NCBI RefSeq assembly: GCF_030499575.1
Contig: NZ_JASTLC010000001.1
Coordinates: 5,790,001 to 5,854,000 of the forward strand
DNA from: Streptomyces sp. DG2A-72
GTDB lineage: Bacteria > Actinomycetota > Actinomycetes > Streptomycetales > Streptomycetaceae
Length of the DNA: 64,000 nucleotides
Reading direction: 5' to 3'
Positions 62,163 through 64,000 of the stretch are shown here, one piece after another. Below the pieces are notes generated by a model. The model was not told where the DNA came from. It ran no database searches and was given only the letters and a program-made list of their open reading frames with translations. A program made the translations under genes and the position numbers. Each line of letters starts with the position of its first letter. The first letter of the stretch is position 1.

Positions 62163-63348
62163 CCTGCGCGATCAGCCGGGCGGCGAAGTCGGCGACCGCC
62201 GCCTTCACGTCCTCGGCCGTCCACTCCAGGCCCGCGGCCCGTACGTCGATCTCCGTGACGGCGAGCCCCGGGCCGGATGCTTCCCAGGACCGGGCGAAGA
62301 GCACGGTCCTGGTCTCCTCGGCGTGCCGGACCGCGACGTCGGCGACGACATCGGCGTCGTACGGCAGCCAGACCTGGAACTCGTTGGTGTGCGGCTCCTC
62401 GGGGTGGACGCGCGTCCAGGGCACCCCGGCCGCCGCGAAGCCCTCGCGCAGCGCGGCGGCCACCACGCGCGCGTGCCGCACGTACTCGGGAAGCCGGGGC
62501 AGCTCGCGCTCCAGTCCGGCGAGGGCGGACAGTACGGTCGGGAACTGCTGGAAGACTGTGCCGCCGTACCGGTGCCGCCAGGCCTTGGCCTCCTCCACCA
62601 GCGTCCTGGGGCCGGCGAGGGCGGCCCCGCCGAAAGCGTTCAGCGACTTGTAGAACGACACGTAGACGCTGTCCGCCAGGCCCGCGATCTCGTCCAGGGG
62701 GCGGCCGAAATGGAGGGTGGTCTCCCACAGGCGCGCGCCGTCGAAGTGCACCACCGCGTCGCGCTCCCGCGCCGCCTCGACGATCTCGGTGAGCTCCTCC
62801 CAGGAGGGCAGCACGAAACCGGCGTCCCTGAGGGGCAGTTCGAGCATCAGCGCCCCGAAGGGCTCCTCGAAGTCGCGCACCTCGGCGGCGGTCGGCAGCC
62901 GGGGCTCGCTCGTCACCCGGACCGGGCGCAGGCCGCTGACCTCGCGAAACGCATTGCGCTCATGGACCTCGGGGTGGGCGAGCGCGTGCAGGGCCACCAC
63001 GGGGCTGCCGGTGCGGCCCGCCCAGCAGCGCAGGGCGACCTGCTGCGCCATCGTGCCCGTCGGGAAGAACGCGGCGGCCTCCATGCCGAGCAGACCGGCG
63101 ACCTTCTCCTCCAAGGCCTCGACGACGCCGTTGCCGTACAAGTCCGCCGTCTGATCCAGGTCGTACACCTCTTCGACGGCCTCCAGGACCGCCAGACGCT
63201 CCCGGAGCGTGCTGAGCACGCTGGTGCGCGCGAACACGCGCTCCGCGCCCCGGTAGGCGCTGATGCGCCGCTCACGGCGTCGCTTGCGCCGCTCGTCGTC
63301 CGACTCCGGTTCGGCTTGTCGCGTGGCCTGCTCCGATGTGTCGCTCAT
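62152..63348 (-). CDS. threonine-aldolase-like PLP enzyme (beta-eliminating lyase family)
   Basis: 398 aa. A ~40-residue charged N-terminus (RKRRRERRISAYRGAERVFA) precedes the aldolase fold: YGNGVVEALEEKVAGLLGME, AAAFFPTGTMAQQVAL, HFDGARLWETTLHFGRP and the PLP lysine in VYVSFYKSLNAFGGAALAGP. Low-specificity L-threonine aldolases cleave threonine to glycine and acetaldehyde; the substrate here may differ. Start ATG 63348, with 63360 possible. Confidence 0.85.
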   Translation of the reverse strand: MSDTSEQATRQAEPESDDERRKRRRERRISAYRGAERVFARTSVLSTLRERLAVLEAVEEVYDLDQTADLYGNGVVEALEEKVAGLLGMEAAAFFPTGTMAQQVALRCWAGRTGSPVVALHALAHPEVHERNAFREVSGLRPVRVTSEPRLPTAAEVRDFEEPFGALMLELPLRDAGFVLPSWEELTEIVEAARERDAVVHFDGARLWETTLHFGRPLDEIAGLADSVYVSFYKSLNAFGGAALAGPRTLVEEAKAWRHRYGGTVFQQFPTVLSALAGLERELPRLPEYVRHARVVAAALREGFAAAGVPWTRVHPEEPHTNEFQVWLPYDADVVADVAVRHAEETRTVLFARSWEASGPGLAVTEIDVRAAGLEWTAEDVKAAVADFAARLIAQVSR

Positions 63349-63555
63349 GCGACGGATCATGCCGGTCGGTGATTCATGCGGGCACCCACTTTTCCGTACC
63401 CGCCTTTCCGTACCCGCCTTTCGGCAGTCGACGCGACTCGAAGTGTGGCCGCCCACAGCCTGTGGACAACCGGACGCCCCGGCAACCGATCGCGTTAACA
63501 TGACGAGAAATCGTCCGGTACCCAGAGCGGACTGGAACGGGAAGGCCTCCGTCGC

Positions 63556-64000
63556 GTGAGTACAGTCCAACAGCCAGACCCCAAGGACCGCCCCGCGCGG
63601 CTCACCGTCGGCGTTGTCGGCGCCGGTCGCGTGGGACCCGCGCTGGCCGCGTCCCTCCAACTCGCCGGACACCGCCCGGTAGCCGTCTCCGGAGTCTCCG
63701 ACGCTTCCAGGAAGCGGGCCGCGCTGCTGCTGCCCGACGTGCCGCTCGTACCGCCCGCCGACGTCCTCGATCGCGCCGACCTCGTCCTGCTCACCGTCCC
63801 GGACGACGCCCTGCCCGCGCTCGTGGAGGGCCTCGCCGAGACCGGCGCCGTACGGCCGGGGCAGCTGCTCGTGCACACCTCCGGGCGGTACGGCGCGAAG
63901 GTCCTGGACCCCGCTCTGCGCGCCGGCGCGCTGCCGCTGGCCCTGCACCCAGCGATGACCTTCACCGGCACTCCTGTGGACGTCCAGCGCCTCGCCGGGT
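63556..64000 (+). CDS. DUF2520/Rossmann-like NAD-binding protein, N-terminal part
   Basis: Partial, 148 residues to the window end. From GTG: a nucleotide-binding LTVGVVGAGRVGPALAASLQ (GxGxxG) and, later, LVLLTVPDDALPALVEGLAE, LLVHTSGRYGAKVLDP and LALHPAMTFTG, the pattern of the NADP-dependent F420-reductase-like/DUF2520 proteins that precede panC in actinobacteria. The remaining part and panC would lie beyond the window. Confidence 0.85.
   Translation, partial: MSTVQQPDPKDRPARLTVGVVGAGRVGPALAASLQLAGHRPVAVSGVSDASRKRAALLLPDVPLVPPADVLDRADLVLLTVPDDALPALVEGLAETGAVRPGQLLVHTSGRYGAKVLDPALRAGALPLALHPAMTFTGTPVDVQRLAG

Overview
This is a high-GC actinobacterial chromosome segment, almost certainly Streptomyces. 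The evidence is strong third-position GC, many GTG starts, actinobacterial protein families (DUF397, DUF3180, DUF4232, DUF5937, DUF2342, Clp-N/HTH, DUF5753 XRE, TipA) and the order tilS-hpt-ftsH-folE followed by folP/folB/folK. No rRNA, intact tRNA, CRISPR array or transposase gene was found. The one tRNA sequence is the 3' half of a tRNA-Thr(CGU).

Region 1 (1-3.7 kb): a two-gene operon for a GT2/GtrA polyprenyl-phosphate sugar synthase and a PMT/ArnT-like membrane glycosyltransferase, probably decorating cell-surface polymers. Region 2 (3.8-11.3 kb) is accessory DNA. It starts at the truncated tRNA-Thr, a likely attachment-site scar, next to a decayed tyrosine integrase. Small element-type genes follow (two zinc-binding-type proteins and a basic protein). 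Next come a STAND/NB-ARC-TPR ATPase with a possible amyloid-signalling motif, a convergent GT-B-like protein preceded by 13 perfect heptamer repeats, and remnants of an integrase, an MFS transporter and a TetR regulator.

Region 3 (11.3-24.3 kb): a small membrane protein, a lipoprotein and a two-component system whose kinase is fused to an extra membrane domain, with GACGTC repeats on both sides of the regulator gene. Then come a secreted tripeptidyl aminopeptidase, an actinobacterial exonuclease/DNA polymerase, a Clp-N/HTH protein with twin operators in its promoter, two lipoproteins, and a divergent zinc-starvation cluster (rpmB-rpsN / rpmG-rpmE-cobW-like-rpsR) around a Zur-like box. Region 4 (24.6-33.6 kb): a DUF397/ATPase/XRE triad with a shared 26-bp element, an aldehyde dehydrogenase, a Phd/RelE-type toxin-antitoxin pair with a perfect 16-bp inverted repeat, a PadR-controlled ABC exporter, a glutamate decarboxylase and a Uma2 protein.

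Region 5 (33.7-43 kb): a tipA orthologue lacking the thiopeptide-capturing cysteine, DedA, a ThrE-like exporter, pyrophosphatase, a PBP4-type carboxypeptidase, a DUF2342 metalloprotease, tilS and hpt. Region 6 (43-49.2 kb): ftsH and folate biosynthesis. Region 7 (49.2-64 kb): an MprF-like lysyltransferase, a membrane esterase, a coiled-coil repeat protein, two PH-domain proteins, an orphan nuoD facing a MidA/NDUFAF7-like methyltransferase, a second two-component system, a TmrB-like kinase, a DUF5937 ArsR regulator, a PLP-dependent aldolase and the start of a DUF2520 gene cut by the window end.

Coordinates and motifs were read by eye. Family names are recognitions from memory, not database hits.
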